Shown in pieces: positions 1 through 8,846 of a stretch of DNA of 46,907 nt (within the stretch, counting starts at the first letter, position 1; each line of letters starts with the position of its first letter). Origin of the DNA: Mariniphaga sp964559175 (GTDB taxonomy: Bacteria > Bacteroidota > Bacteroidia > Bacteroidales > Prolixibacteraceae); assembly GCA_964559175.1 (NCBI GenBank), contig CAZLGT010000045.1, positions 1 through 46,907 of the forward strand, given 5' to 3'. The notes beneath the pieces were generated by a model. It saw only the letters and a program-made list of their open reading frames with translations, was not told the origin of the DNA and ran no database searches. A program made the translations under genes and the position numbers.

Positions 1-1359
1 CATAAATTCACCTTCGGCCACAATATTTGTTCCCACATAAGTAACTCCCCGCATGGTAGCAATGCCGCGGCGTATGGGCGAAGTAAGTGTAACTTTAAAA
101 ATGAGCGTATCGCCCGGTACCACTTTCCTCCTGAATTTCACGTTGTCAACCCGGATAAAGTAGGTGGAATATTTTCCTTCGAGCTTACACAGCACAAGCA
201 GGCCCCCGGTTTGTGCCATGGCCTCAATGAGCAGCACTCCCGGCATCACCGGCTCGTTGGGGAAATGCCCCTGGAAGAAAGGTTCGTTGTGGGTAACATT
301 TTTCACACCCACCACCTCAGTGTCGGTAACCGACATAATTTTGTCCACCATCAGAAAAGGATAGCGATGGGGCAAATATTCCTTCAGCTGAACGGCATCG
401 AGTACGGGAGTTGCATCCGGGTCGTATTCAGGAACTCCGGTTTGCGCTTGCCTCCAGGCATCTTTCAGCGCCTGTGCAAAAATAGTATTGGGCCGGTGCC
501 CGGGCTTGTAGGCAATGATGCGCCCTTTGATTCTTTTGCCAAAAAGGGCCAGATCGCCAATTACATCGAGCAGCTTGTGACGGGCACATTCGTTGTCGAA
601 ATACAAATCGAGGTTATTTAATATACCCTGGGGTTTCACCTCTACTTTGTCGTGGTGAAAGAGTTCGGCCAGCCGGTCGAGTTCGTCCTGGCTCACTTCC
701 TTGTCGATAATGACAATGGCGTTGTTCAGTTCTCCTCCTTTGATCAGGTTGTTGTTTAGCAAAAACTCCAGCTCGTGCAGAAAAACAAACGTACGGCAGC
801 TGGCAATTTCTTCTTTAAACTCGCTGATGGAATCGAGCGTGGCAAACTGGTTGTTCAGCACCCTCGACTTGAATGAAATCATCACGTTCAGCCGGTAATC
901 GTCGTCGGGAAGAGCAATGATGTGCGAACCCGATTTTTCATCGAAAATTTCTATTTTCTCCTGAATCTCGAAATATTCGCGTTCAGCCTCCTGTTCAATT
1001 ACTCCGGCTTTTTCAATGGCTTCCACAAAGTAGCGCGAGCTGCCGTCCATGATGGGGGCCTCTTCGTTGTTCACTTCAATCAGCACATTGTCGAGATCCA
1101 TTCCGGTGAGGGCTGCCAGTGCATGCTCGATGGTACCTATGCGTGCACCGTCTTTTTCGAGAAGCGTGCCACGCGAGGTGTCCACCACCAAATCTACATC
1201 GGCATCAATAACGGGCTGGTTTTCCAAATCGACCCGTTTAAACTTAAACCCATGATTTTCGGGAGCCGGTAAAAAGTTCATGGACACATTTACACCGGTA
1301 TGCAATCCTTTCCCCTCTATTTTAAATGAATTTGCTAATGTTTTTTGTTTTACAACCAT
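1..1359 (-). CDS. lpxC/fabZ: Bifunctional UDP-3-O-acyl-N-acetylglucosamine deacetylase / 3-hydroxyacyl-ACP dehydratase (LpxC/FabZ fusion), 3' end cut
   Basis: The N-terminal LpxC half deacetylates UDP-3-O-acyl-GlcNAc, the committed lipid A step. The C-terminal FabZ half dehydrates 3-hydroxyacyl-ACP in fatty-acid elongation. Reading from the ATG at 1359, the frame stays open for 453 codons to the window edge; the fused family is about 460 residues, so only a few C-terminal residues are missing. The LpxC start (FKIEGKGLHTG) is visible. The FabZ active-site segment GHFPNEPVMPG, followed by LLIEAMAQTGG, lies at about 270-195. The fusion is characteristic of Bacteroidota. It follows lpxD after a 9-base gap, so the two are co-transcribed. 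Both enzymes act in the cytoplasm. Confidence 0.95.
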   Translation of the reverse strand, partial: MVVKQKTLANSFKIEGKGLHTGVNVSMNFLPAPENHGFKFKRVDLENQPVIDADVDLVVDTSRGTLLEKDGARIGTIEHALAALTGMDLDNVLIEVNNEEAPIMDGSSRYFVEAIEKAGVIEQEAEREYFEIQEKIEIFDEKSGSHIIALPDDDYRLNVMISFKSRVLNNQFATLDSISEFKEEIASCRTFVFLHELEFLLNNNLIKGGELNNAIVIIDKEVSQDELDRLAELFHHDKVEVKPQGILNNLDLYFDNECARHKLLDVIGDLALFGKRIKGRIIAYKPGHRPNTIFAQALKDAWRQAQTGVPEYDPDATPVLDAVQLKEYLPHRYPFLMVDKIMSVTDTEVVGVKNVTHNEPFFQGHFPNEPVMPGVLLIEAMAQTGGLLVLCKLEGKYSTYFIRVDNVKFRRKVVPGDTLIFKVTLTSPIRRGIATMRGVTYVGTNIVAEGEFM

Positions 1360-1368
1360 ACCTGAAAA

Positions 1369-2424
1369 TTACTTTGAACCGGCAGCTTTCGCCTGTTTCA
1401 AGGATTCAACATCTTTTTGAAGCTGTATAAATTCTTCACGGAGCCTGGGCAAGTTCCGAATAATGGTATAAGTTTTAATGGCTTCCTTATAATTTACTGC
1501 CGGTGAAGACAGTACGATTTCATTGTCTTTAATGGATTTGCTCACGCCCGACTGTGCGCCAATCTGCACGTTGTCGCCAATGGTTAAATGCCCGGCAAGA
1601 CCCACCTGACCGGCAAATTTGCAGTTTTTACCCACCTTTGTAGTTCCTGCCATACCGGTTTGGCCGGCAATAACCGTATTTTCGCCAATTTCGCAGTTGT
1701 GGGCTATTTGCACAAGGTTGTCAATTTTTGCTCCCCTGCGAATGATGGTTGAACCAAAAGTACCGCAATCAACGGCCGTATTGGCGCCAATCTCCACATC
1801 GTCTTCCAGCACTGCATTGCCTATCTGGTGTATTTTTTTGTAGGTGCCGTCTTCCTGCGGAGCAAAACCAAAACCATCGGAACCAATCACAGCTCCGGAA
1901 TGAAGGATGCAACTGTTTCCGATGACACAATCGTCGTAAATTTTTACGCCTGCATACAAAATGCAGTTGTCGCCAATGGTTACATTGTCGCCCACAAAAA
2001 CCTGCGGAAATATTTTAACGTTATTGCCAACTTTCACATTTCGCCCGATGCTGGCAAAGGCGCCCACATAAATATCTTTCCCGAGTATGGCCGACTGATC
2101 GATGTAACTTGGGTTTTCAATTCCGGTGCGGGTATTTTTACTGGTTTGAACATATAAATCGAGCAGCGATGCAAACCCCTGGTATGCATCATCTACTTTT
2201 ATAAGCGTTGCTTTCACTTCCGACTTTGGCTCAAACAACCGGTTTACCAAAACAATGTCGGAGTTTGTGCTGTATAAGTAATTTTCGTATTTCGGATTGG
2301 CAAGAAAAGAGAGCGTTCCGGGTTTCCCTTCCTCAATTTTCGATATGCCAGAAACTTTAACATTGCCGTCTCCAACCACTTCTCCATTAAGAAACGAGGC
2401 AATGTCTGTAGCTTTAAATTCCAT
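1369..2424 (-). CDS. lpxD: UDP-3-O-(3-hydroxyacyl)glucosamine N-acyltransferase LpxD
   Basis: This 351-residue enzyme transfers the second 3-hydroxyacyl chain from ACP onto the glucosamine 2-amino group made by LpxC. The N-terminal uridine-binding domain covers about residues 1-100. It is followed by a long left-handed beta-helix of hexapeptide repeats (IGDN, VKVGNNVKI and similar, about residues 105-310) and a C-terminal helix (about 320-345) ending in a Lys/Ala-rich tail. Length and order match the family. It starts 36 bases after the upstream HD-protein gene and ends 9 bases before lpxC/fabZ. The order HD gene, lpxD, lpxC/fabZ is common in Bacteroidota, with lpxA usually next. Confidence 0.97.
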   Translation of the reverse strand: MEFKATDIASFLNGEVVGDGNVKVSGISKIEEGKPGTLSFLANPKYENYLYSTNSDIVLVNRLFEPKSEVKATLIKVDDAYQGFASLLDLYVQTSKNTRTGIENPSYIDQSAILGKDIYVGAFASIGRNVKVGNNVKIFPQVFVGDNVTIGDNCILYAGVKIYDDCVIGNSCILHSGAVIGSDGFGFAPQEDGTYKKIHQIGNAVLEDDVEIGANTAVDCGTFGSTIIRRGAKIDNLVQIAHNCEIGENTVIAGQTGMAGTTKVGKNCKFAGQVGLAGHLTIGDNVQIGAQSGVSKSIKDNEIVLSSPAVNYKEAIKTYTIIRNLPRLREEFIQLQKDVESLKQAKAAGSK

Positions 2425-2460
2425 TCATCAAATTTTTTGCGCTGCAAATATAGGTTTAAA

Positions 2461-3717
2461 CTAATTAATGTCCAATTCTTTTGGATAACACACAAAATAT
2501 TTTCGCACTGTTTTGGTTAAAACCGAGAGGTTTATATCCGACGCCTCCCCCATATCTTTCACATTTCCGTCCTTCATTAAAATTTTAATATTTTCAGAAT
2601 GCCGGTTGTATGCGCTGTTGGTAATTTCTCCGGTCATTAGAAAATAAGGGGCCATAGTGCTGTCGTTTGTAATTTCATTAGTAATACGCACCAGCATTTT
2701 TTCTTTCCACTTCACAGTCACTGGTTTATCTTCCAGTCTTACCCTGAAAAGCTTCCGGTTCATAATGCTTTGAGACAACCGGGAGAGCACCGGATCGGGA
2801 TGCAGCTGCCATTCCTTCACCGATGAAAGGATATCGTAATCGTCGAGCCGGGCATACCACTCAAGCGCATTGCTGCCGTCCACTTCTGCATTTTCAAAAA
2901 AGTCTTTTTCCGAAAAATCATGTGTCAGAAATGTTTTCAGAGTAGGCGTGGCATAGACCAATTCTCCCCGGGCACATAATTCCCGGGCACGTTTCAGCAC
3001 ATGTATGAGCAGAAATTCGGCCGAAACCACCGTTTTGTGCAGATAAACCTGCCAGTACATCAGGCGGCGGGCAATCAGAAATTTTTCGATGGAATAAATT
3101 CCTTTGTAATCCACTGCCAGCTGATCGTTCCAAACAGTTAACATTTTAATAATACGGTCGATGCCAACAATCCCCTCAGCTACTCCGGTAAAAAAGCTGT
3201 CGCGGCTCAGATAATCGAGTCGGTCCATATCGAGCTGACTGGCTACCAGCTGATGCAAAAACTGCTTTTTATATTTATTCCTAAATATTTCAATGGCCAT
3301 ATCGAGCTTCCCGTCGAACTGGCGGTTCAGCTCATTCATCATGAGCAGTGAAATTGTTTCGTGCGGAATTTCCACCAGGGTGTTTTCCAGCACATGTGAA
3401 AAAGGGGCGTGGCCAATGTCGTGCAGCAAAATGGCTATGGTAACAGCATCAGCCTCTTCGTCGGTTATTTCATGTCCTTTTATCCGTAAAACCGAAATGG
3501 CCTGCCGCATTAAATGGCTGGCACCCAACGCATGCTCAAACCGCGAATGATTGGCGCCGGGATAAACCAGGTACGACAACCCAAGCTGCTTGATTCGCCT
3601 CAGCCGCTGCATAAACGGATGCTCCATTAAATCGAAGACCAGTTCCGACTGAAGGGTGATAAACCCAAAAACAGGGTCATTGATGATTTTCTTCTTGTTT
3701 AAATAATATTCGGCCAC
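2461..3717 (-). CDS. HD-superfamily phosphohydrolase (YwfO/COG1078 type)
   Basis: This is a 418-residue cytoplasmic metal-dependent phosphohydrolase of the dGTPase-like branch. The signature histidine/aspartate pairs are visible: HSRFEH near residues 57-62 and LLHDIGH with H99-D100 and H103, followed by PFSH. The conserved DMDRLDYLSRD stretch starts near residue 163. Family members have been linked to (deoxy)nucleotide triphosphate hydrolysis, but the substrate cannot be read from this sequence. It is the first gene of the lpx operon and is divergent from rimP. Its link to lipid A synthesis appears to be positional only. Confidence 0.88.
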   Translation of the reverse strand: MAEYYLNKKKIINDPVFGFITLQSELVFDLMEHPFMQRLRRIKQLGLSYLVYPGANHSRFEHALGASHLMRQAISVLRIKGHEITDEEADAVTIAILLHDIGHAPFSHVLENTLVEIPHETISLLMMNELNRQFDGKLDMAIEIFRNKYKKQFLHQLVASQLDMDRLDYLSRDSFFTGVAEGIVGIDRIIKMLTVWNDQLAVDYKGIYSIEKFLIARRLMYWQVYLHKTVVSAEFLLIHVLKRARELCARGELVYATPTLKTFLTHDFSEKDFFENAEVDGSNALEWYARLDDYDILSSVKEWQLHPDPVLSRLSQSIMNRKLFRVRLEDKPVTVKWKEKMLVRITNEITNDSTMAPYFLMTGEITNSAYNRHSENIKILMKDGNVKDMGEASDINLSVLTKTVRKYFVCYPKELDIN

Positions 3718-3796
3718 TTATTTTCTTTTAATCGAATGGCTAAAAATACAAAAGTTTAATTAATTCGGTTTAAGGCATTTATCATACCTCCTATTT

Positions 3797-3827
3797 TTTG
3801 TTTTTATGCAAGAAATTACTATTTTTG
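3797..3827 (+). promoter_or_regulatory. Primary-sigma promoter of the rimP-nusA-infB operon
   Basis: TTTG at 3797-3800, then exactly 19 bases, then TATTTTTG at 3820-3827. This fits the Bacteroidota consensus TTTG-N19-TAnnTTTG. Transcription would start near 3833-3835, giving a leader of about 57 bases that contains the hairpin at 3851-3875. This supports the rimP start at 3891 over an in-frame ATG at 3798, which lies inside the promoter. Confidence 0.7.
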
Positions 3828-3850
3828 CGCAGATTTTTCAGAATACCTGA

Positions 3851-3875
3851 AATAGGGGACCGGAGGTTCCCTATT
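3851..3875 (+). promoter_or_regulatory. Strong leader hairpin upstream of rimP
   Basis: AATAGGGGACC pairs with GGTTCCCTATT around the three-base loop GGA. The 11-pair stem has one G-U pair (3858/3868). The hairpin begins about 17 bases after the predicted transcription start and ends 15 bases before the rimP ATG. A short T-rich run (TTTTGTT at 3874-3880) follows, so it could act as a weak attenuator, a protein-binding site or an mRNA-stabilising 5' end. No function is proven. Confidence 0.65.
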
Positions 3876-3890
3876 TTGTTACTGACAGAT

Positions 3891-4355
3891 ATGATGGACA
3901 AGGCGAAAATAGAGGAACTGGTAAAGGAAAAGCTCGATGAAAAAACTTTTCTGGTGGATGTACAGGTAAGTGCATCCAACGCCATAAAAGTGTTTGTTGA
4001 CAGTTTCGACGGATTCACAATCGACCGCTGTGTAGAAATCAGCAGGCATGTGGAGCACAGCCTCGACCGCGACAGCGAAGATTTTGAATTGCAGGTGTCT
4101 TCGCCCGGGTTAACCGAAAGCTTCAAGGTAAAAGAACAGTACCTGAAAAATGTGGGTCGCGAAGTGGAAATTGTTACCACCGAAGGAACCAAAAGCACCG
4201 GGCTGCTAAAAGAGGCAAAGCCTGGTTTTATTTTGCTCGAAACATCGGCCCGCGAAAAGGTGGAAGGGCACAAAAAAAAGCAGTTGATTGTCAGAGAGCA
4301 TCAGATTGAATATAGCGACATTAAAAGCGCAAAAGTTGTAGTTTCATTTAAATAA
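3891..4355 (+). CDS. rimP: Ribosome maturation factor RimP
   Basis: This 154-residue protein helps mature the 30S ribosomal subunit. The chosen start is the ATG-ATG pair at 3891 (MMDKAKIEELV). It gives the family's usual length and places the gene after the promoter and leader hairpin; an upstream in-frame ATG at 3798 would add 31 residues translated from promoter and hairpin DNA. Family features visible are the N-terminal alpha/beta domain with CVEISRHVEHSLD, the phrase ELQVSSPGLTESFK (the family's E-V-S-S-P-G core) and a C-terminal SH3-like beta domain ending in the typical VVSFK. nusA follows after 11 bases and infB after that, the standard bacterial order. Confidence 0.95.
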   Translation: MMDKAKIEELVKEKLDEKTFLVDVQVSASNAIKVFVDSFDGFTIDRCVEISRHVEHSLDRDSEDFELQVSSPGLTESFKVKEQYLKNVGREVEIVTTEGTKSTGLLKEAKPGFILLETSAREKVEGHKKKQLIVREHQIEYSDIKSAKVVVSFK

Positions 4356-4366
4356 AAAGAAGAGCG

Positions 4367-5602
4367 ATGGAAATTATAAACCTTACCGATACTTTTTCTG
4401 AGTTCAAAGAACTTAAGAATATTGACAGGGTGACCATGATGAGTGTGCTCGAGGATGTTTTCCGCAGTGTGCTGATTAAACAATACGGTACCGACGAAAA
4501 CTTCGATGTGATTATCAACATCGACAAGGGCGACTTTGAAATATGGAGAAACCGTGCGGTGGTGGAAGACGATGAACTGGAAGACCCAAATCTTCAGATT
4601 TCCCTCTCCGAAGCTCAGAAGATTGATCCTGATTATGAAGTGGGCGAAGATGTAACCGACGAGGTGAAACTGGTTGATTTTGGCCGCCGTGCCATCCTGA
4701 ACCTCCGGCAAAACCTGGCCAGCAAAATCATGGAACTTGAAAAAGACAACATTTACGGAAAATACAAAGACAAAATTGGCGACATTGTTACAGGCGAGGT
4801 TTATCAGGTTTGGAAAAAAGAAATTCTCATTCTCGACGACGAGGGGAATGAGCTGATTCTGCCCAAATCGGAACAAATTCCGTCCGACTATTTCAGAAAA
4901 GGGGATACCGTGCGTGCCATTGTTTACAAGGTGGAGTTGCGCAACAACAACCCGCTGATTATTCTGTCGCGTACAGCACCGGAATTTCTCGAGCGCCTTT
5001 TCGAGCTTGAAATTCCTGAAATTTTCGACGGTTTGATTACCATTAAAAAAATTGTGCGGGTACCGGGAGAACGGGCCAAAGTTGCCGTTGAATCTTACGA
5101 TGAACGCATCGACCCGGTTGGAGCCTGTGTGGGAATGAAAGGTTCCCGCATTCATGGCATTGTGCGCGAGTTGAGAAATGAAAACATCGATGTAATTAAT
5201 TACTCTGCCAACAATCAGTTGTACATTAAGCGGGCCTTGAATCCGGCAAAAATCAACAACATCAAAATAAAGGAAGAGGAAAAAAGAGCCGAAGTTTATC
5301 TGAAACCCGAAGAAGTTTCGCTGGCCATTGGTAAAGGAGGGCTTAACATCAGGCTGGCAAGTCAGCTTACCGGTTACGAAATTGATGTGTACCGCGAAAC
5401 AGAAGAGGATGACGACGATGTGAACCTGGATGAATTTGCCGACGAAATTGAAAGCTGGGTAATCGATGCGCTTAAAGCCATTGGTTGCGATACAGCCAAA
5501 AATGTGCTGAACATTCCGCGCAACGAGTTGATTAAACGGACAGATTTGGAGGAAGAAACCATCGACGATGTGCTGAAAGTATTAAAGTCGGAATTTGAAT
5601 AA
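4367..5602 (+). CDS. nusA: Transcription termination/antitermination protein NusA
   Basis: This 411-residue RNA-polymerase-binding factor modulates pausing, termination and antitermination. Domains in order: an N-terminal polymerase-binding domain (about 1-130), an S1 domain (about 135-200, GDIVTGEVYQVWKKEILI), then two KH domains (about 205-345), with GACVGMKGSRIHGIVREL marking KH1 and SLAIGKGGLNIRLA marking KH2. An acidic linker (EEDDDDVN) leads to a short helix-hairpin-helix-like tail (about 365-411). It lacks the two longer C-terminal repeats of the E. coli protein, as is usual in this phylum. It lies 11 bases after rimP and 94 bases before infB. Confidence 0.97.
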   Translation: MEIINLTDTFSEFKELKNIDRVTMMSVLEDVFRSVLIKQYGTDENFDVIINIDKGDFEIWRNRAVVEDDELEDPNLQISLSEAQKIDPDYEVGEDVTDEVKLVDFGRRAILNLRQNLASKIMELEKDNIYGKYKDKIGDIVTGEVYQVWKKEILILDDEGNELILPKSEQIPSDYFRKGDTVRAIVYKVELRNNNPLIILSRTAPEFLERLFELEIPEIFDGLITIKKIVRVPGERAKVAVESYDERIDPVGACVGMKGSRIHGIVRELRNENIDVINYSANNQLYIKRALNPAKINNIKIKEEEKRAEVYLKPEEVSLAIGKGGLNIRLASQLTGYEIDVYRETEEDDDDVNLDEFADEIESWVIDALKAIGCDTAKNVLNIPRNELIKRTDLEEETIDDVLKVLKSEFE

Positions 5603-5696
5603 GAAAAAATAAACTTATTTTAAAACGACTGTTGAAGCTTTTGGCTAAACTTGCAGAGACTTTTTAACAAAGGAGAAGGAAAGGAAAAAAGAATAT

Positions 5697-8600
5697 ATGG
5701 TAGCAGGCAAGACAATAAGACTTAGTAAACTTGCAAGAGAATTTAATGTAGGGATCCACACCATTGTGGAATTTCTGCATAAAAAAGGTTTCGATTACGA
5801 CTCGAACCCGAACACGAAAGTCTCGGAAGATGCATTAGCCCTTCTTGAAAAAGAATATAAGGTTGATTTGAACCTGAAAAAGGAATCGGAAAAAATTATT
5901 CTGAAAAGCCACAGGCCTAAACAGGAAGTTATTTCTATTGAGGACAAACACGAAGAAGAGTACGACGAAGATTTTGAAGAGGAAGAAGAAGAAATTATTG
6001 AAGAAACTCCCCGGGTAACCCGAAAAAAAGCGCCGGTTAAAGAGCAGAAAAAAGAAGAACCCGAAGAGGCGCCTGTAGAGAAACCCAAAAAAGAGGATAA
6101 AATTAAAGTGGTTGGAAAGGTTGATTTGGAAAGCCTGGATAAGCCTGCTGCACAAACCGAAAAGAAAAAAGAAGAACCAAAGACGGAAAAGGAAGAAAAA
6201 ACAAAAGAGAAAAAACCAGCCGAACCGGTTGAAGCAACCGGGAAGAAAGAAGAGAAGAAAGAGAAAAAAGAAGAAAAGAAAGAAACCCCAAAAACACCCC
6301 AGGAAGAAAAACCGGCTGAACCGGAACAGGCAGAAGTAACGGTTGAACCTGAAAAAACTACAGAAACACAAAAAACAAAAGAAGATATTATCGAAACTGA
6401 AATACCAAGAGTTGAAGAACTGAAAGTGGTAGGAAGAATCGACCTGGATTCTTTAAACCAAAAAACCCGTCCGGCGAAAAAATCGCGAAAAGAACGCGAA
6501 AAAGAACGAAAAGAAAGGCGCAGAAAAAAACCGACGGATACGAAAACCCGGGAAAAGGCGCTTGAACAGGGTTCGGAAAAAGCAACTGCTGAAAGACCCG
6601 AAGAAGAAATAATCAAAGCGAAAGCCGGAAAACTGAACGGGCCAACCGTAGTTGGAAAAATTGATTTGCCCGACAAAAAAGTCAGAAAACAAAAAGATGA
6701 GGCCGAAGGTTCTTCACACAAAAGAAGAAGAAAAAGAATTAAGGAGACCGGCCGCATAAAATTTGAAGACAAACAGGGCGACAGGACGAAAGGAGACCAA
6801 AAACCACAAAAACAGACCGGCAGAAAGAAAAAAGTGCTGCTGAAAAAAGAGGTTAACGAAGAAGAAGTACAGAAGCAAATTAAAGATACACTTGCAAGGT
6901 TAACCTCAAAAGGCAAATCAAAAGGTTCAAAACACCGCCGCGATAAAAGAGCTGCCGCCAGCGAAAGAATGCAGGCAGACCAGGAAAAACAAACCCAGGA
7001 TAAAAAAACATTAAAGGTGACCGAGTTCGTTTCTGTTAGCGAACTGGCAACCATGATGAATGCAAACGTAAATGAAGTTATCTCATCGTGTATGAGCCTG
7101 GGCCTTTTTGTTTCCATAAACCAGCGGCTCGATGCTGAAACCCTGTCTATTGTGGCCGAAGAATTCGGATATCAGGTGGAATTTGTAAGTGCCTCCCTTC
7201 AGGATTCATTTGAACCGGAAGAAGATGCTGAAGAAGATTTGAAACCGCGTTCGCCGATTGTAACGGTTATGGGCCATGTTGACCACGGAAAAACTTCGTT
7301 GCTCGACTACATCAGGAGCACCAACGTAATTGCTGGTGAGGCCGGAGGTATTACGCAGCACATTGGCGCTTACCACGTGAGCCTGGAAGACGGACGGGAA
7401 ATCACCTTCCTCGATACTCCCGGCCACGAGGCATTTACAGCCATGCGTGCGCGCGGCGCCCAGGTAACCGACATTGCCATTATTATTGTGGCTGCCGACG
7501 ATAATGTGATGCCTCAAACGGTTGAAGCAATAAACCATGCTACTGCCGCCGGGGTACCCATTGTGTTTGCCATAAATAAAATTGATAAACCCAATGCCAA
7601 TGTTGAACGGGTTAAGGAAGAACTGGCCAACATGAACTTTTTGGTTGAAGACTGGGGTGGAAAATACCAGTCTCAGGATATTTCAGCTAAAGCAGGAACC
7701 GGTATCGACGAACTGATGGAAAAAGTATTGCTCGAAGCCGAACTGCTTGAACTTAAGGCAAATCCGAACCGAAGAGCCACCGGCACAATCATTGAATCGA
7801 CCCTTGACAGAGGCCGCGGATATGTCGCCACCATACTGGTGCAAAACGGAACACTGAAAGCCGGAGACATCGTTCTTGCCGGTCAGTATTTCGGGCACGT
7901 GAAAGCCATGTTTAACGAAAGAAATCAGCGCATTGAAGCTGCAGGCCCGGCAGAACCGGCCATTATTCTCGGACTCGACGGTGCACCGCAGGCAGGCGAC
8001 AAGTTCAATGTAATGGAAAATGAGCGGGAAGCCCGGAACATTGCAAATAAACGGGAACAACTTGCCCGCGAACAGGGACTTCGCACCCAAAAACACATTA
8101 CCCTCGACGAAATCGGTCGCCGAATTGCCATCGGAAACTTCCAGGAACTGAACCTAATTGTAAAAGGCGATGTGGATGGTTCCATCGAAGCGCTATCCGA
8201 TTCATTAATTAAGCTGTCCACCGAAGAAATTCAGGTAAATATTAAGCATAAAGCTGTTGGTCAGATTTCCGAATCGGACATCCTGCTTGCAGCCGCTTCC
8301 GAAGCCATCGTTATCGGGTTCCAGGTGCGCCCCTCGCTGAGTGCACGCAAACTGGCCGAGAAAGAACAAATCGATATCCGCCTCTATTCCATTATATACG
8401 ACGCTATTAACGAAATTAAGGCGGCCATGGAAGGGATGCTCTCACCCGATATTAAAGAAGAAATTACCGGTACAGCCGAAGTGCTCGAAACCTTTAAAGT
8501 GACTAAAGTAGGTACAGTTGCCGGTTGTATTGTTCGCGACGGAAAAATTAACCGCAACTCGAAAATCAGAATTATTCGCGACGGCATTGTCATTTACACC

Positions 8601-8753
8601 GGAACCCTCGGTTCGCTGAAACGATTTAAAGACGACGTGAAAGAGGTGAAAAACGGGTATGAATGCGGGTTGAATATCGACAATTTCAACGATGTTAAGG
8701 TGGGCGATCACATCGAAGCATTCCAGGAAGTGGAAGTGGCCAAACAGCTGTAA
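5697..8753 (+). CDS. infB: Translation initiation factor IF-2
   Basis: This 1018-residue GTPase brings initiator tRNA to the 30S subunit. A short IF2_N helix domain (about 1-55) is followed by a roughly 370-residue Lys/Glu/Pro-rich, probably disordered region. That region holds three copies of a VVG(K/R)(V/I)DL motif near residues 138, 244 and 318. A second IF2_N-like domain sits at about 450-500. The GTPase domain has G1 GHVDHGKT at 526-533, G3 DTPGH from 573 and G4 NKID from 627. Domains II, III and IV follow to the end. The long charged region makes the protein longer than E. coli IF2 (890 residues), but this is normal for Bacteroidota. Confidence 0.97.
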   Translation: MVAGKTIRLSKLAREFNVGIHTIVEFLHKKGFDYDSNPNTKVSEDALALLEKEYKVDLNLKKESEKIILKSHRPKQEVISIEDKHEEEYDEDFEEEEEEIIEETPRVTRKKAPVKEQKKEEPEEAPVEKPKKEDKIKVVGKVDLESLDKPAAQTEKKKEEPKTEKEEKTKEKKPAEPVEATGKKEEKKEKKEEKKETPKTPQEEKPAEPEQAEVTVEPEKTTETQKTKEDIIETEIPRVEELKVVGRIDLDSLNQKTRPAKKSRKEREKERKERRRKKPTDTKTREKALEQGSEKATAERPEEEIIKAKAGKLNGPTVVGKIDLPDKKVRKQKDEAEGSSHKRRRKRIKETGRIKFEDKQGDRTKGDQKPQKQTGRKKKVLLKKEVNEEEVQKQIKDTLARLTSKGKSKGSKHRRDKRAAASERMQADQEKQTQDKKTLKVTEFVSVSELATMMNANVNEVISSCMSLGLFVSINQRLDAETLSIVAEEFGYQVEFVSASLQDSFEPEEDAEEDLKPRSPIVTVMGHVDHGKTSLLDYIRSTNVIAGEAGGITQHIGAYHVSLEDGREITFLDTPGHEAFTAMRARGAQVTDIAIIIVAADDNVMPQTVEAINHATAAGVPIVFAINKIDKPNANVERVKEELANMNFLVEDWGGKYQSQDISAKAGTGIDELMEKVLLEAELLELKANPNRRATGTIIESTLDRGRGYVATILVQNGTLKAGDIVLAGQYFGHVKAMFNERNQRIEAAGPAEPAIILGLDGAPQAGDKFNVMENEREARNIANKREQLAREQGLRTQKHITLDEIGRRIAIGNFQELNLIVKGDVDGSIEALSDSLIKLSTEEIQVNIKHKAVGQISESDILLAAASEAIVIGFQVRPSLSARKLAEKEQIDIRLYSIIYDAINEIKAAMEGMLSPDIKEEITGTAEVLETFKVTKVGTVAGCIVRDGKINRNSKIRIIRDGIVIYTGTLGSLKRFKDDVKEVKNGYECGLNIDNFNDVKVGDHIEAFQEVEVAKQL

Positions 8754-8822
8754 TTCGCAGTTATCAACAGGCAATATTTCATTACTATTCTGAAAAAATA
8801 CAACACGCCATTTTCATTTTAG

Positions 8823-8830
8823 TAGTTTTG
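8823..8830 (+). promoter_or_regulatory. Possible -7 promoter box before the propeller-type membrane protein gene
   Basis: TAGTTTTG matches TAnnTTTG and lies 16 bases before the ATG at 8847. No convincing TTTG element is present about 19 bases upstream, so only half the consensus is met. An AGGAG run at 8841-8845 sits just before the start codon and may serve as a ribosome binding site, which is unusual in this phylum. Confidence 0.3.
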
Positions 8831-8846
8831 TGAAAAATTCAGGAGT

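Noticed and set aside
164..1272. Several plus-strand open frames in the first 1.3 kb
   Set aside because: All are opposite the LpxC/FabZ coding region, which is continuous and well conserved.
3798..3890. Upstream in-frame start that would extend rimP by 31 residues
   Set aside because: The added part is promoter and hairpin DNA, and family length fits the start at 3891.
4301..5155. 284-codon minus-strand open frame opposite nusA
   Set aside because: Runs antisense through conserved NusA domains and resembles no protein; shadow frame.
5603..5696. AATAAG/CTTATT hairpin after nusA considered as a terminator
   Set aside because: The stem has only 6 A/T-rich pairs and no T run at its foot; rimP-nusA-infB is normally co-transcribed.
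5795..7117. 440-codon minus-strand open frame opposite infB
   Set aside because: It is Ser/Phe-rich because it is the complement of the Lys/Glu-rich infB region; infB is clearly the real gene.
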